In this document: positions 33,357 to 42,451 of the stretch, piece by piece
Layout of the letters: each line of letters opens with the position of its first letter
How positions within the stretch are numbered: the stretch's first letter is position 1
Source: Bacteroidales bacterium UBA6267
GTDB lineage: Bacteria; Bacteroidota; Bacteroidia; Bacteroidales; UBA1556
Length of the DNA stretch: 64,000 nucleotides
Direction of reading: 5' to 3'
Assembly: GCA_002440745.1 (NCBI GenBank)
Contig: DJVB01000050.1
Coordinates: 1-64,000 of the forward strand
Position numbers and translations under genes: made by a program
Notes under the pieces: generated by a model
Told to the model about the DNA's origin: nothing
Databases searched by the model: none
What the model saw: the letters and a program-made list of their open reading frames with translations, nothing else

Positions 33357-34877
33357 ATGATTAAGAAAATTCTTGTAGCCAATCGTGGCGAGATAGCATT
33401 GCGTGTAATGCGTTCGTGTCGCGAGATGGGAATAAAAAGTGTGGCCGTCTATTCGGACATTGACCGCACCTCAAAGCATGTTTACTATGCTGATGAAGCG
33501 TATCATATCGGCCCTTCTCCCTCCAATGAGAGCTATTTAGTGATTGATAAAATCATTGAAGTAGCCAAAAAATCAGGAGCCGATGCTATTCACCCGGGAT
33601 ATGGTTTTTTATCCGAAAACGCTCTGTTTTCAGATAGATGCAAAGCTGAAGGTATCATTTTCATCGGGCCATCGTCTGATGTGATTGCCGTGATGGGAGA
33701 TAAAATTTCGGCTCGTAAGAAGATGATTGATGCAGGAGTGCCGGTAGTTCCGGGAACCAAAGAAGACATCAAAAGTGATGAAGACGCTCTTCAAATTGTA
33801 AAATCTGTTGGCTTGCCGGTGATGATAAAAGCTTCAGCCGGTGGTGGTGGAAAAGGTATGCGCTTGGTTCGCCACGAAAAAGACATTATTCCATCTGTCA
33901 GAGCAGCAAAATCGGAAGCTCTGGCAGCCTTTGGCGACGATTCGGTTTATGTTGAAAAATTCGTTGAAAACCCACATCATATTGAATTTCAAGTTGTAGG
34001 CGACAGCTTAGGGAATGTTGTCCATGTTTTTGAACGTGAATGCTCTGTGCAGCGCCGACATCAAAAAGTGATTGAGGAAACGCCCTCACCTTTGATGACT
34101 CCTGAACTTAGGGAAATAATGGGGCAACAAGCAGTAGCTGCTGCAAAAGCTGTTAACTATATCGGCGCCGGAACCATCGAGTTTTTGGTGGATAACGACT
34201 TGAACTACTACTTTTTAGAGATGAACACCCGATTGCAAGTAGAACATCCTATAACTGAGGTTGTTTCGGGAGTTGATTTAGTCAGAGCGCAAATTTTAGT
34301 AGCAGATGGGCAGCCACTGCCGTGGAAACAAGAGGAGCTCAGTCAGAAAGGACATGCTATTGAGGCGAGGATTTATGCGGAAGATCCGTATAATAATTTT
34401 ATGCCGAGCCCCGGATTGATAAAGCATTTGAACGAACCGCTCGGGCCGGGCATCCGTCATGACGGCTATGTATATTCCGGTTTTGAAATCCCAATGTTTT
34501 ACGACCCAATGGTATCGAAAATGATTGCTTGGGGAAATACTCGTGAAGAAGCCATTGAACGATTGAAAAGAGCCATTGCCGACTATGTTTTAAGCGGGGT
34601 TCGCACCAATCTCAAATTTCTCTATAGAATTCTTGAAACACCGGATTTTATCGAAGGAAATTATTCTACCGGATTCATCGAAAAGAATATGGACTTTTTG
34701 ATGGATATGACCGATAAACATTCTGATTTAGAAGATATTATAATGATTACTGCAATGCTTTATTATCGTGAAAGCTTGGGAATAAACGATGAGATTAGCG
34801 TTTGTGATTGTATGGAAAACACACCTAAAAGCAGTTGGAAACAATCGGCCAGAAATATGTTTTACAGCGGGTATTAA
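33357..34877 (+). CDS. accC: Biotin carboxylase subunit of acyl-CoA carboxylase
   Basis: 506 residues. ATP-grasp biotin carboxylase: N-terminal KILVANRGEIALRV, HPGYGFLSEN, the ATP-binding KASAGGGGKGMR, ERECSVQRRHQK, EMNTRLQVEHPITE with the catalytic residues, and GHAIEARIYAEDP. A tail of about 50 residues past the core (from NMDFLMDM) is longer than E. coli AccC. Family knowledge: carboxylates biotin on the carrier protein using ATP and bicarbonate. First of three genes (BC, BCCP, carboxyltransferase) separated by 18 and 14 bp, which make a complete carboxylase. Confidence 0.95.
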   Translation: MIKKILVANRGEIALRVMRSCREMGIKSVAVYSDIDRTSKHVYYADEAYHIGPSPSNESYLVIDKIIEVAKKSGADAIHPGYGFLSENALFSDRCKAEGIIFIGPSSDVIAVMGDKISARKKMIDAGVPVVPGTKEDIKSDEDALQIVKSVGLPVMIKASAGGGGKGMRLVRHEKDIIPSVRAAKSEALAAFGDDSVYVEKFVENPHHIEFQVVGDSLGNVVHVFERECSVQRRHQKVIEETPSPLMTPELREIMGQQAVAAAKAVNYIGAGTIEFLVDNDLNYYFLEMNTRLQVEHPITEVVSGVDLVRAQILVADGQPLPWKQEELSQKGHAIEARIYAEDPYNNFMPSPGLIKHLNEPLGPGIRHDGYVYSGFEIPMFYDPMVSKMIAWGNTREEAIERLKRAIADYVLSGVRTNLKFLYRILETPDFIEGNYSTGFIEKNMDFLMDMTDKHSDLEDIIMITAMLYYRESLGINDEISVCDCMENTPKSSWKQSARNMFYSGY

Positions 34878-34895
34878 TTTTTAAAACGAAAGAAG

Positions 34896-35405
34896 ATGAA
34901 GTTAGAAATAAAACTAAACGATCGAATTGCAGCCGTAGAATTTCTTGGCCATCAGGGCGATATCTTTAAGGTTCGTGTTGACGATAAGGTTTATGAAGTC
35001 AATACTCGGCAGGTACGTGCGGGAGTGTTTTCGATGATTCACGATCATAATTCCTATTTGATAGATGTGATAAAAGGCAGCAGCAATAAGAATTTGGAGG
35101 TTGCCGCATGGAATAATCATTATTCAGTCGATATTATTGATGCTGAAGCGAGATACCTTATGTCGCGAGGAAAAGGCAGCTTAGGCGAAGACGACAACAT
35201 TATTTCGTCACCCATGCCCGGTAAAGTAGTGAAAGTGCTCGTTAATGTTGGTGATGAGCTCAAAGCAGGGGATACGGTGGTCATTGTTTCGGCGATGAAA
35301 ATGGAAAGTGAATACAAAGTGAAACAAGACTGCAAAGTATCGGAAGTGCTTGTAAAAGAAAACGATACAGTTGACAGCCACCAACCAATGGTAATTGTAG
35401 AATAA
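34896..35405 (+). CDS. Biotin carboxyl carrier subunit
   Basis: 169 residues. The C-terminal biotinyl domain (about 100-169) contains SSPMPGKVVKVLV and VSAMKMESEY, with the biotin attachment Lys135 in AMKM. The N-terminal 90 residues are a small mixed domain typical of the carrier of propionyl-CoA/methylmalonyl carboxylases rather than the Pro/Ala-rich linker of E. coli AccB. It shuttles carboxybiotin between its two operon partners. Confidence 0.93.
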   Translation: MKLEIKLNDRIAAVEFLGHQGDIFKVRVDDKVYEVNTRQVRAGVFSMIHDHNSYLIDVIKGSSNKNLEVAAWNNHYSVDIIDAEARYLMSRGKGSLGEDDNIISSPMPGKVVKVLVNVGDELKAGDTVVIVSAMKMESEYKVKQDCKVSEVLVKENDTVDSHQPMVIVE

Positions 35406-35419
35406 AAAAAACTATAGAA

Positions 35420-36958
35420 ATGAAAACAAACGAAGAAAAATACGCAAGATTTGAAGAGTTAAGCAAAGCCGCTGAATTAGGTGGTGGGATTGAACGAATT
35501 GAAAAACAACATCAGGCAGGTCGGTTGACAGCAAGAGAACGAGTAAACTTGCTTTTAGACCCGGGAACTTTCACCGAATTAGACAAGTTTGTAACGCATC
35601 GTTCCACCAATTTTGGCATGGACAAAACCAAAATTCCTGGAGATGGAGTTGTATCAGGTTATGGTAAAATTGATGGACGATTGGTTTATGTCTTTGCTCA
35701 AGATTTCACGGTTTTTGGTGGCAGTTTGAGTCGTTCTAATGCCGACAAAATCATAAAAGTCACTAAGTTAGCCATGCAAAACGGAGCGCCAATCATTGGC
35801 CTAAACGACAGCGGCGGAGCCCGAATTCAGGAGGGCGTGCAAAGTTTGGCCGGATATGCCGATATCTTTTGGCTCAACACCAAAGCCAGCGGCGTTGTGC
35901 CACAAATCTCAGCGATTTTAGGACCTTGTGCAGGCGGTGCTGTTTATTCACCTGCTTTGACCGATTTTATTTTTATGGTTAAAGACACGAGTTATATGTT
36001 TGTAACCGGTCCGGATGTGGTGAAAACTGTTACCCATGAAGACGTAACCAAAAAGGAGCTTGGCGGAGCCGTAACCCATAATACTAAATCGGGGGTAGCG
36101 CATTTTATGGGCGAAGATGATGCTCAAACCATTATGATGGTCAGGGAGTTGATGTCGTTCCTTCCGGCAAATAATATGGAAGAAACCCCTTTGAAGAAAA
36201 CCACAGATTCGAGTTTTCGCACCGATGAAAAACTTATGAGTCTTATTCCTTCCGACCCTAACAAACCTTACGACATCAAAGACCTGATTCACAGCGTATG
36301 CGACAATAATTATTTCTTTGAAGTTCAAGAACATTACGCACAAAATATGGTGATTGGGTATGGTCGTCTTGGTGGAAAAACGGTTGGTTTTGTTGCAAAT
36401 CAACCTGCCGTTTATGCCGGCGTTTTAGATATCAACAGCTCCATTAAGGCCGCGCGCTTCGTTCGTTTTTGCGATGCCTTCAATATTCCATTGATAACTT
36501 TAGTTGATGTGCCCGGATTCTTACCCGGTACGGCTCAAGAATTTGGCGGTATCATCAAGCATGGTGCAAAATTGCTCTACGCATTTAGCGAAGCAACAGT
36601 ACCAAAAATCACCTTAATTACACGTAAAGGTTATGGCGGTGCTTATGATGTGATGAATTCAAAACATATTGGCGCTGACGTTAATTACGCATATCCAACT
36701 GCTGAAATTGCAGTTATGGGAGCACAGGGAGCTGTGAATATCCTCTACAGAAATTTGGAAACTGAAGAAGCTCGCCAAGCAGCAATCAGCGAATATGAAG
36801 ACACTTTTGCAAACCCATACAAAGCAGCAGAATTGGGTTATGTGGATGAGATTATTCTTCCGCGCGACACCCGCAAAAAGCTCATTGACGCATTAGAAAT
36901 GACTAAGAATAAGCGGGAAACTAATCCCCCGAAGAAGCACGGAAATATCCCGTTATAG
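35420..36958 (+). CDS. Acyl-CoA carboxylase carboxyltransferase subunit (propionyl-CoA carboxylase beta type)
   Basis: 512 residues. Crotonase-fold carboxyltransferase with fused N and C halves: KQHQAGRLTARERV-type entry (KQHQAGRLTAR), DFTVFGGSLS, DSGGARIQEGV, GPCAGGAVYSP in the first half and VDVPGFLPGTAQEFGG, TRKGYGGAYDVM, AVMGAQGAVNI in the second. Family knowledge: transfers CO2 from biotin to propionyl-CoA or acetyl-CoA; a decarboxylating Na+-pump role also occurs in the family but no mmdB-type membrane subunit is present here. With the pta/ackA block next door, a role in succinate-propionate or fatty-acid precursor metabolism is plausible. A strong terminator follows. Confidence 0.94.
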   Translation: MKTNEEKYARFEELSKAAELGGGIERIEKQHQAGRLTARERVNLLLDPGTFTELDKFVTHRSTNFGMDKTKIPGDGVVSGYGKIDGRLVYVFAQDFTVFGGSLSRSNADKIIKVTKLAMQNGAPIIGLNDSGGARIQEGVQSLAGYADIFWLNTKASGVVPQISAILGPCAGGAVYSPALTDFIFMVKDTSYMFVTGPDVVKTVTHEDVTKKELGGAVTHNTKSGVAHFMGEDDAQTIMMVRELMSFLPANNMEETPLKKTTDSSFRTDEKLMSLIPSDPNKPYDIKDLIHSVCDNNYFFEVQEHYAQNMVIGYGRLGGKTVGFVANQPAVYAGVLDINSSIKAARFVRFCDAFNIPLITLVDVPGFLPGTAQEFGGIIKHGAKLLYAFSEATVPKITLITRKGYGGAYDVMNSKHIGADVNYAYPTAEIAVMGAQGAVNILYRNLETEEARQAAISEYEDTFANPYKAAELGYVDEIILPRDTRKKLIDALEMTKNKRETNPPKKHGNIPL

Positions 36959-36986
36959 ATTTTCTGCCTTGCGAAAAACATATAAG

Positions 36987-37052
36987 TGGCTGTTTAAGAA
37001 GTCGGATTATTGAGAAATATTTCAAGAATGGACTTCCTAAACAGCCATTTTT
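36987..37052 (+). terminator. Terminator of the carboxylase operon
   Basis: Long 17-bp stem with one A-C mismatch (36987-37003 with 37031-37047), 27-nt loop, then TTTTTATT. Confidence 0.85.
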
Positions 37053-37136
37053 ATTGGGCAAAAAAAAATTGGTCAACATTGCTAAAAATCCTTTATTTTA
37101 GTTCAGATTTTAACAACCTGTGAAACCTAATTATAA

Positions 37137-39866
37137 ATGATAAGTCGTAGAAAACTCTGGTTATTTCTTTTGGTGTTCAGCTATCTGATAATTATTGGTG
37201 CAATTTGGAGCATGGTTGACACCTATAACAAGCAGAAAGAGTTGGCTATCAATCATTTTAATGAATATTTAAAGCATACCATCAATGGTTCTGAAAATGA
37301 GATTAAGTCAAAAATTTTTATACTAAATCAGTGGATTATAGATTATAAATGCTCAGAAAATTCAATGACCAAGCTTGGAAACGATTCCATTTTTAGCCAA
37401 ATTCAGAAAGAATGGAAGAATGTTAAACCGGATTTTCTTCTTATCAATGATTCCATAAAACAAACCAAAATCATAGAATCAGATTCTATTTTACGTAATC
37501 ACTATTCTTCAATTTTAGAGAAAAATACCAAAAGGCCAGATGGTATGCAAATCCTTGTCATTAATGAAGCCGCATATATTTTTGTTAGTCAGCAGCTAAA
37601 TGAGGGGACAATAATAGTTGGGAAAAAGATTGAGGAATTGAGTCGGTTGATTCACGAACAGCATGACGAATCCGTTTGCATTGGCATGATTAGTCTTGCT
37701 GACAGCAGTTGTGAGGTGCTTTATGAGACAAAAAAAGGCGGCATTCTCTGTGAAAATGCGGCTTTCCAAGGAGATTCGCTGGTTTTAAAAACTAAATTCA
37801 ATATTGGTTCAGACCCAACTGAGCTTTTAATCATTTCGGCATCGCCGATTTCGAAGATTGCTTTAATTGAAAAATCCTTCAGCCGACTAATTAGCTTAGT
37901 TTTGGCTTTACTTGCGGGGCTGATGATACTTTTTTATGTATTTTACAAAAGCAGGATAAGTTATCATAAAATCTTGCAAGAGTTTGAAGATGAAAAAGAT
38001 AATAAAGAGGGTAAAAAAAGATATCAAGATATTTTCACTTTGTCACATATTCCAATAGCGATTTACCAAAACCATAAATTAGTTCACTTCAATGAGGCCT
38101 TCAAAGCTCTTAGTGGTGCAAAAACTGAGGACCAACTTTATAACTTGGATGTTAAAGATTTTTTATTACCTGAAATTATTTCTTCCATGCAGCAGATTTA
38201 TCAGGAAATCTTGGAAGACAAGAAACAAGTATTCAAAGAAGAAATAAAATTCAGAAACCTTGCTAATGAGGACTTTATAGCAGATATTCTACTCTTTAAA
38301 ACTATCCACAACGGCGATCCTGCGATACATCTAATCGTCTATGACTTAACGGAAGTCTATCGGCTAAATCGACAACGTCAATACCATGAATCGCGCTATA
38401 ACCTAATATTTGAGCAACTCAATGACGCCGGACTTCTGATAAAAAACGAAAAGATTATTGACTGTAATAGTGCTGCAGTTAGCATTTATGGATTCGGAAC
38501 AAAGGAAGAATTATTGCAAAAACATCCCGGAGAGCTATCGCCGGAGTTGCAACCCAACGGACGGAGTTCGATGGAAATGGCTGAAGAAATGATGGGGAAA
38601 TGTTTAGAAAAGGGCAATAAACGATTTGAGTGGCTTCACAAAAAACCGGATGGCAGCACGTTTTGGATGGATGTGAATTTAAGCCGCATAACCCTAAATA
38701 GTGAAGACTATATTCATGTAATTGGTCGTGATATTACTGAAAAGATACAGCTTTCCGAAGCTTTGATTCAGGCCATGAAAAAAGCAGAAGAATCGAATCG
38801 TTTGAAATCAGCTTTCTTAGCAAATTTAAGCCATGAATTACGAACACCAATGAATGGAATAATAGGTTTTGCCAGCCTTTTGGAAGAAGCAAACTGCACA
38901 AAAGAGGAGCTATTGCTTTTTACAAATCAAATTAAATCAAGTGCTAAAAGATTGCTGACAATGATTGACGACATCATCGATTTTAGCCTGATAGAAGCAG
39001 CTCAGATAAAACCAAAATACACTGATATTCAGATTGGCACGTATATTCAATCTTTAATAACACAATATCAATCAGATGCGGATGGAAAGAAACTTAGCTT
39101 AAATTTTGACCTTCAATTGCAAAACAATTTGACCATAAACACCGATGAAAAAATGTTGGGTCAGATTTTGGAAAATCTAATAAGCAATGCCATAAAATAC
39201 ACGATTCATGGCAGCATAAATCTTTTAGCCGTTAAAAAAGAAAACCATATTTCCATAAAAGTAAGCGATACCGGAGTGGGAATAAAAACAGAGGATTTAG
39301 AAAAAATATTCGATCGATTTACTCGACTTAATCAAACCGACTATTCCACAAACGGCACCGGATTAGGACTTTCCATTTCTAAAGCCTATTGTCAATTACT
39401 TGGATATCAACTTAAAGTGGATTCACAATACGGCTCAGGCTCTTGTTTTGAACTAAGAATACCCTTACAGAAATCGAGTAAAAAGGACGAAAAAAACCTT
39501 GATTTAGGTGACAAAACAATTTTAATAGTTGATGATGATGAGTTAAGCTATACAATTTTAAGACTTTACCTTCAAAAAACCAATGCGAGAATTCTTTGGG
39601 CAAGAAATGGCCAAGAAGCCATCGAACTTGTCAGGCGACATGCCATTGATCTAATATTTCTTGACTACCGAATGCCTGTTATGAGAGGTGATGCAGCCAT
39701 AACTCATATCAAAAATATCCAGCCAAGCAGCATTGTCATTGGGCAAACATCTGCAGCACCTGATGAGGTTGAGTCATTTTTTGCCAATGAAAACTTCAAC
39801 GAAATCATTCGGAAACCACCGATGAAAGACGAAATATTGAAACTTTTAATTAAGTATCTCTCTTAA
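37137..39866 (+). CDS. Hybrid sensor histidine kinase with double PAS and receiver domain
   Basis: 909 residues. TM1 at about 8-26, a periplasmic sensor region to about 245, TM2 at about 250-270, PAS domain (about 295-405), second PAS/PAC (about 420-535, ending HVIGRDITE), HisKA with phosphoacceptor His566 (LANLSHELRTPMNG), HATPase with N box ENLISNAIKY (679-688), DTGVGI (711-716) and NGTGLGLS (739-746), and a C-terminal receiver (about 793-909) with Asp843 in LIFLDYRMP. A one-component-style phosphorelay; no output domain is fused. It stands alone between the carboxylase terminator and a convergent gene 4 bp away. Confidence 0.94.
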   Translation: MISRRKLWLFLLVFSYLIIIGAIWSMVDTYNKQKELAINHFNEYLKHTINGSENEIKSKIFILNQWIIDYKCSENSMTKLGNDSIFSQIQKEWKNVKPDFLLINDSIKQTKIIESDSILRNHYSSILEKNTKRPDGMQILVINEAAYIFVSQQLNEGTIIVGKKIEELSRLIHEQHDESVCIGMISLADSSCEVLYETKKGGILCENAAFQGDSLVLKTKFNIGSDPTELLIISASPISKIALIEKSFSRLISLVLALLAGLMILFYVFYKSRISYHKILQEFEDEKDNKEGKKRYQDIFTLSHIPIAIYQNHKLVHFNEAFKALSGAKTEDQLYNLDVKDFLLPEIISSMQQIYQEILEDKKQVFKEEIKFRNLANEDFIADILLFKTIHNGDPAIHLIVYDLTEVYRLNRQRQYHESRYNLIFEQLNDAGLLIKNEKIIDCNSAAVSIYGFGTKEELLQKHPGELSPELQPNGRSSMEMAEEMMGKCLEKGNKRFEWLHKKPDGSTFWMDVNLSRITLNSEDYIHVIGRDITEKIQLSEALIQAMKKAEESNRLKSAFLANLSHELRTPMNGIIGFASLLEEANCTKEELLLFTNQIKSSAKRLLTMIDDIIDFSLIEAAQIKPKYTDIQIGTYIQSLITQYQSDADGKKLSLNFDLQLQNNLTINTDEKMLGQILENLISNAIKYTIHGSINLLAVKKENHISIKVSDTGVGIKTEDLEKIFDRFTRLNQTDYSTNGTGLGLSISKAYCQLLGYQLKVDSQYGSGSCFELRIPLQKSSKKDEKNLDLGDKTILIVDDDELSYTILRLYLQKTNARILWARNGQEAIELVRRHAIDLIFLDYRMPVMRGDAAITHIKNIQPSSIVIGQTSAAPDEVESFFANENFNEIIRKPPMKDEILKLLIKYLS

Positions 39867-39870
39867 AACC

Positions 39871-41409
39871 TTAGTTTTGATTTGAATTAAACGGATTTTG
39901 AAACATCAGAAAAGGATAGAAGAAAGCAATTATCGTAACGCCAATTTGAGTTTCTAAACTATCCTCCCAAAACATGGACATGGAATAAATCAACAAAACA
40001 ACCATAAAAAGAAAATCAAATTGCTTACGATAAAAAACAGGATAATAGAAGGCAAAAACAAACCAGATAAAGCCAACTATTCCAAAGGCAATTGCAAGAC
40101 TAATCCACTGATTATGTGTACGTAGCCCTGAGTTTGCCAAAGGTGACTTTTGATGAATAAGCTCTTCTGCAAAAGCTTTCTTCACATCACCATTCCCGAT
40201 TCCAAAAATCGGGTTTTGCTTAACTAAATTGACGCCGGTTTGCCACAGATAAAAACGCTTAATTACGCTGCTTGCATTTAAATCTCCTCCAAGTGAGTAC
40301 ATATCGTATTCCCACAACAGCTTGTAAATCCGCTTTTTAAAACTGAATTTTCGAGTATATTCTACATTTGCAAAACCCTGTTCAACAAAAGAAATATCCT
40401 CTAAACTCATTTGCTCAACGCCCTCCAAATCTTTAGATAAACCCTTGGAATTCAGATAACGTAGCAAAGTGAATTTGAGTGGATAACCATTAATCATAGA
40501 GGTATCGAAATCCAAAATCGAACGCTCGTTCCATCCAATTTTCATTTCTTCCCAACAAATTTGACGACCTATAGGCGAACCATTTTCGATTGGAAACTGA
40601 TCTTCCAAATTGAGGTAAATATTCCCGAGTTTTGTTTTTTGCTCCATATTAACAACCTCATCCACAGTGCGATAATCATTTACAGTTTTATAAGAATAAA
40701 AACCAATTCCAATCAAAAGTAGCGGTAAAAGCAGCATTAAAACTTGAACCAAACGTCCTCGGCCTTTCACGATAAAATAGATACTGAAGATGGCAACCGA
40801 GATTAAAAACAAAACCAATCCGCTCATCACCTCTAAAAGCACTACGCTGAATATCAAAAAAATAGCAAAAAACACAAAGGCAATTTTAGTCCATTTTGGC
40901 AAATGAAATCTGTCGGAAATGGCAAGCCATAAAAAGAAGTAAAAAGCAATTACTGCCATAATCGACAGTCGGATATGAGAATTAAATACAAAGGATTCTC
41001 GGAAGTCAGTTGGATTATCCACAAAGAAATGAAACAAACTTGTTCCCCAAGTGGCCACAACAGACAAGCTAAAAATCAAAATAACGATGATAAAATCTCT
41101 TTTTGAAAGGCGGGGCATTGTACTGAAAATCAACGGCAAAATCAGAAGAGGGATTTTGGTGCGGATATCTAACCATCCATGACTCAAATCAGAAGAATAG
41201 AGCAAGCCCACAAGGTGCATCAGATAAATGGAGGAAAAAATCCATGCAGCCTGATTGGAAAAAAACTGACCAAACTTTTGGAACACGCGTTTATCGAACA
41301 GCCAGTTGGCTATCAGAATGACATAACTAATGCTGACAAAGGCTCTTGAAAACGATAAGCCAATCACCAAAAGTAAAATACCTCCAAAGTATATTTTGTC
41401 CCTGACCAA
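39871..41409 (-). CDS. O-antigen ligase/Wzy-type polymerase family membrane protein
   Basis: 512 residues with about ten to twelve transmembrane helices. Hallmark is the large periplasmic loop (about residues 240-420) followed by NPIFGIGNGDVKKAFAEEL and GLRTHNQWISLAIAFGIVGF, the Wzy_C/WaaL-type motif containing the conserved His and Arg (THNQ). Family knowledge: polymerises or ligates undecaprenyl-linked glycans at the periplasmic face. Last gene of the leftward polysaccharide group, 41 bp after the dehydrogenase gene. Which of the two reactions it does cannot be decided. Confidence 0.85.
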   Translation of the reverse strand: MVRDKIYFGGILLLVIGLSFSRAFVSISYVILIANWLFDKRVFQKFGQFFSNQAAWIFSSIYLMHLVGLLYSSDLSHGWLDIRTKIPLLILPLIFSTMPRLSKRDFIIVILIFSLSVVATWGTSLFHFFVDNPTDFRESFVFNSHIRLSIMAVIAFYFFLWLAISDRFHLPKWTKIAFVFFAIFLIFSVVLLEVMSGLVLFLISVAIFSIYFIVKGRGRLVQVLMLLLPLLLIGIGFYSYKTVNDYRTVDEVVNMEQKTKLGNIYLNLEDQFPIENGSPIGRQICWEEMKIGWNERSILDFDTSMINGYPLKFTLLRYLNSKGLSKDLEGVEQMSLEDISFVEQGFANVEYTRKFSFKKRIYKLLWEYDMYSLGGDLNASSVIKRFYLWQTGVNLVKQNPIFGIGNGDVKKAFAEELIHQKSPLANSGLRTHNQWISLAIAFGIVGFIWFVFAFYYPVFYRKQFDFLFMVVLLIYSMSMFWEDSLETQIGVTIIAFFYPFLMFQNPFNSNQN

Positions 41410-41450
41410 ATTGATTAATTTGAAAAAGAAATAACTGAACTTGAGCCGGA

Positions 41451-42398
41451 TTATTGTTTAAAGTTTGCACCAATTTTTTCAGCTAGCACTGTAGCCAATT
41501 TTATATTCGATTCGAGAGTCCAGCCTGCAATATGTGGCGAAAGAATAACTTTCTTGCAATTAATGAGTTGTCGAAAAGTTTCGGGCATATCACCGGCAAA
41601 AAGCTTTTCGAAAGAACTGCTCTCATATTCTAAAACGTCTAAGCAAGCACCTGAAACTAAGCCGTTTGAAATAGCATCCAACAAATCGGAACTTTTCACA
41701 ATTTTACCGCGGGAAGTATTGATAAGAACTATTGGTTTCTTGAAACGGCTAAGCCATTCCATCCTCACAAGTCCTTTTGTTTCAACAGTTTGAGGTATAT
41801 GCAAACTCACTATATCCGCTTGTTCAAACAATTGGTCCATGGATACTTCTTCCACAAAATCATTTCCGAACCCGAATTTATATTTATCATAAGCCATTAT
41901 CTTTGCTCCAAAACCTTGCAGTCGCTTCGAGAAAGCCTCACCCATATTTCCGAAGCCAATGATTCCAATGGTTTTTCCATGTATCTCAACACCTCGGTTT
42001 TCCTCACGTTTCCAGATACCGTTTCTCACTTCAGCATCCACAATCAGCAGTCGATTGTTAAGGGCTAGCAACATTCCTAAACTATGTTCGGCCACAGCAT
42101 CACGATTGCCTTCAGGAGCATTAAACAGCTTGATTTGTCGGGCTTGAGCAGCAGCAATATCAATATTCTCCATTCCTGCCCCTACCCTTCCAATAAACTT
42201 TAGCTGCGGTGCAATTTCTAACAACGCCTCATCTATCGGAAAACGACTCCTAATAATCAATCCAAAAGCATCTTTTAAAAGCAGTTTTAGCTTGTTCGTA
42301 TCACTCTCGTAAAAGTGAACACATTCGAAGCCTTGCTCTGTAAGTAATTGAGGCAAAACCGGATGAGTAGTATCGGCAAATACAACTTTAGCTTTCAT
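41451..42398 (-). CDS. D-2-hydroxyacid dehydrogenase (phosphoglycerate dehydrogenase-like)
   Basis: 315 residues. Two-domain NAD enzyme: GRVGAGMENID in the N-terminal part, NAD motif IGIIGFGNMG (144-153), LINTSRGKIV with catalytic Arg230, ACLDVLEYE with the catalytic Glu, and SPHIAGWT with His289. The architecture fits 3-phosphoglycerate dehydrogenase (SerA) without the ACT domain, or another member. No serC/serB is nearby; it lies in a polysaccharide gene group but need not take part in it. A TAATTTTG element is upstream. Confidence 0.9.
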   Translation of the reverse strand: MKAKVVFADTTHPVLPQLLTEQGFECVHFYESDTNKLKLLLKDAFGLIIRSRFPIDEALLEIAPQLKFIGRVGAGMENIDIAAAQARQIKLFNAPEGNRDAVAEHSLGMLLALNNRLLIVDAEVRNGIWKREENRGVEIHGKTIGIIGFGNMGEAFSKRLQGFGAKIMAYDKYKFGFGNDFVEEVSMDQLFEQADIVSLHIPQTVETKGLVRMEWLSRFKKPIVLINTSRGKIVKSSDLLDAISNGLVSGACLDVLEYESSSFEKLFAGDMPETFRQLINCKKVILSPHIAGWTLESNIKLATVLAEKIGANFKQ

Positions 42399-42418
42399 AA
42401 AAAAAGATAATAAGACTG

Positions 42419-42426
42419 CAAAATTA
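42419..42426 (-). promoter_or_regulatory. -7 element TAATTTTG
   Basis: Minus-strand TAATTTTG matches TAnnTTTG, 20 bp before the ATG at 42398. Confidence 0.45.
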
Positions 42427-42451
42427 AGGAATACGGGGAGATTTTGGGATA

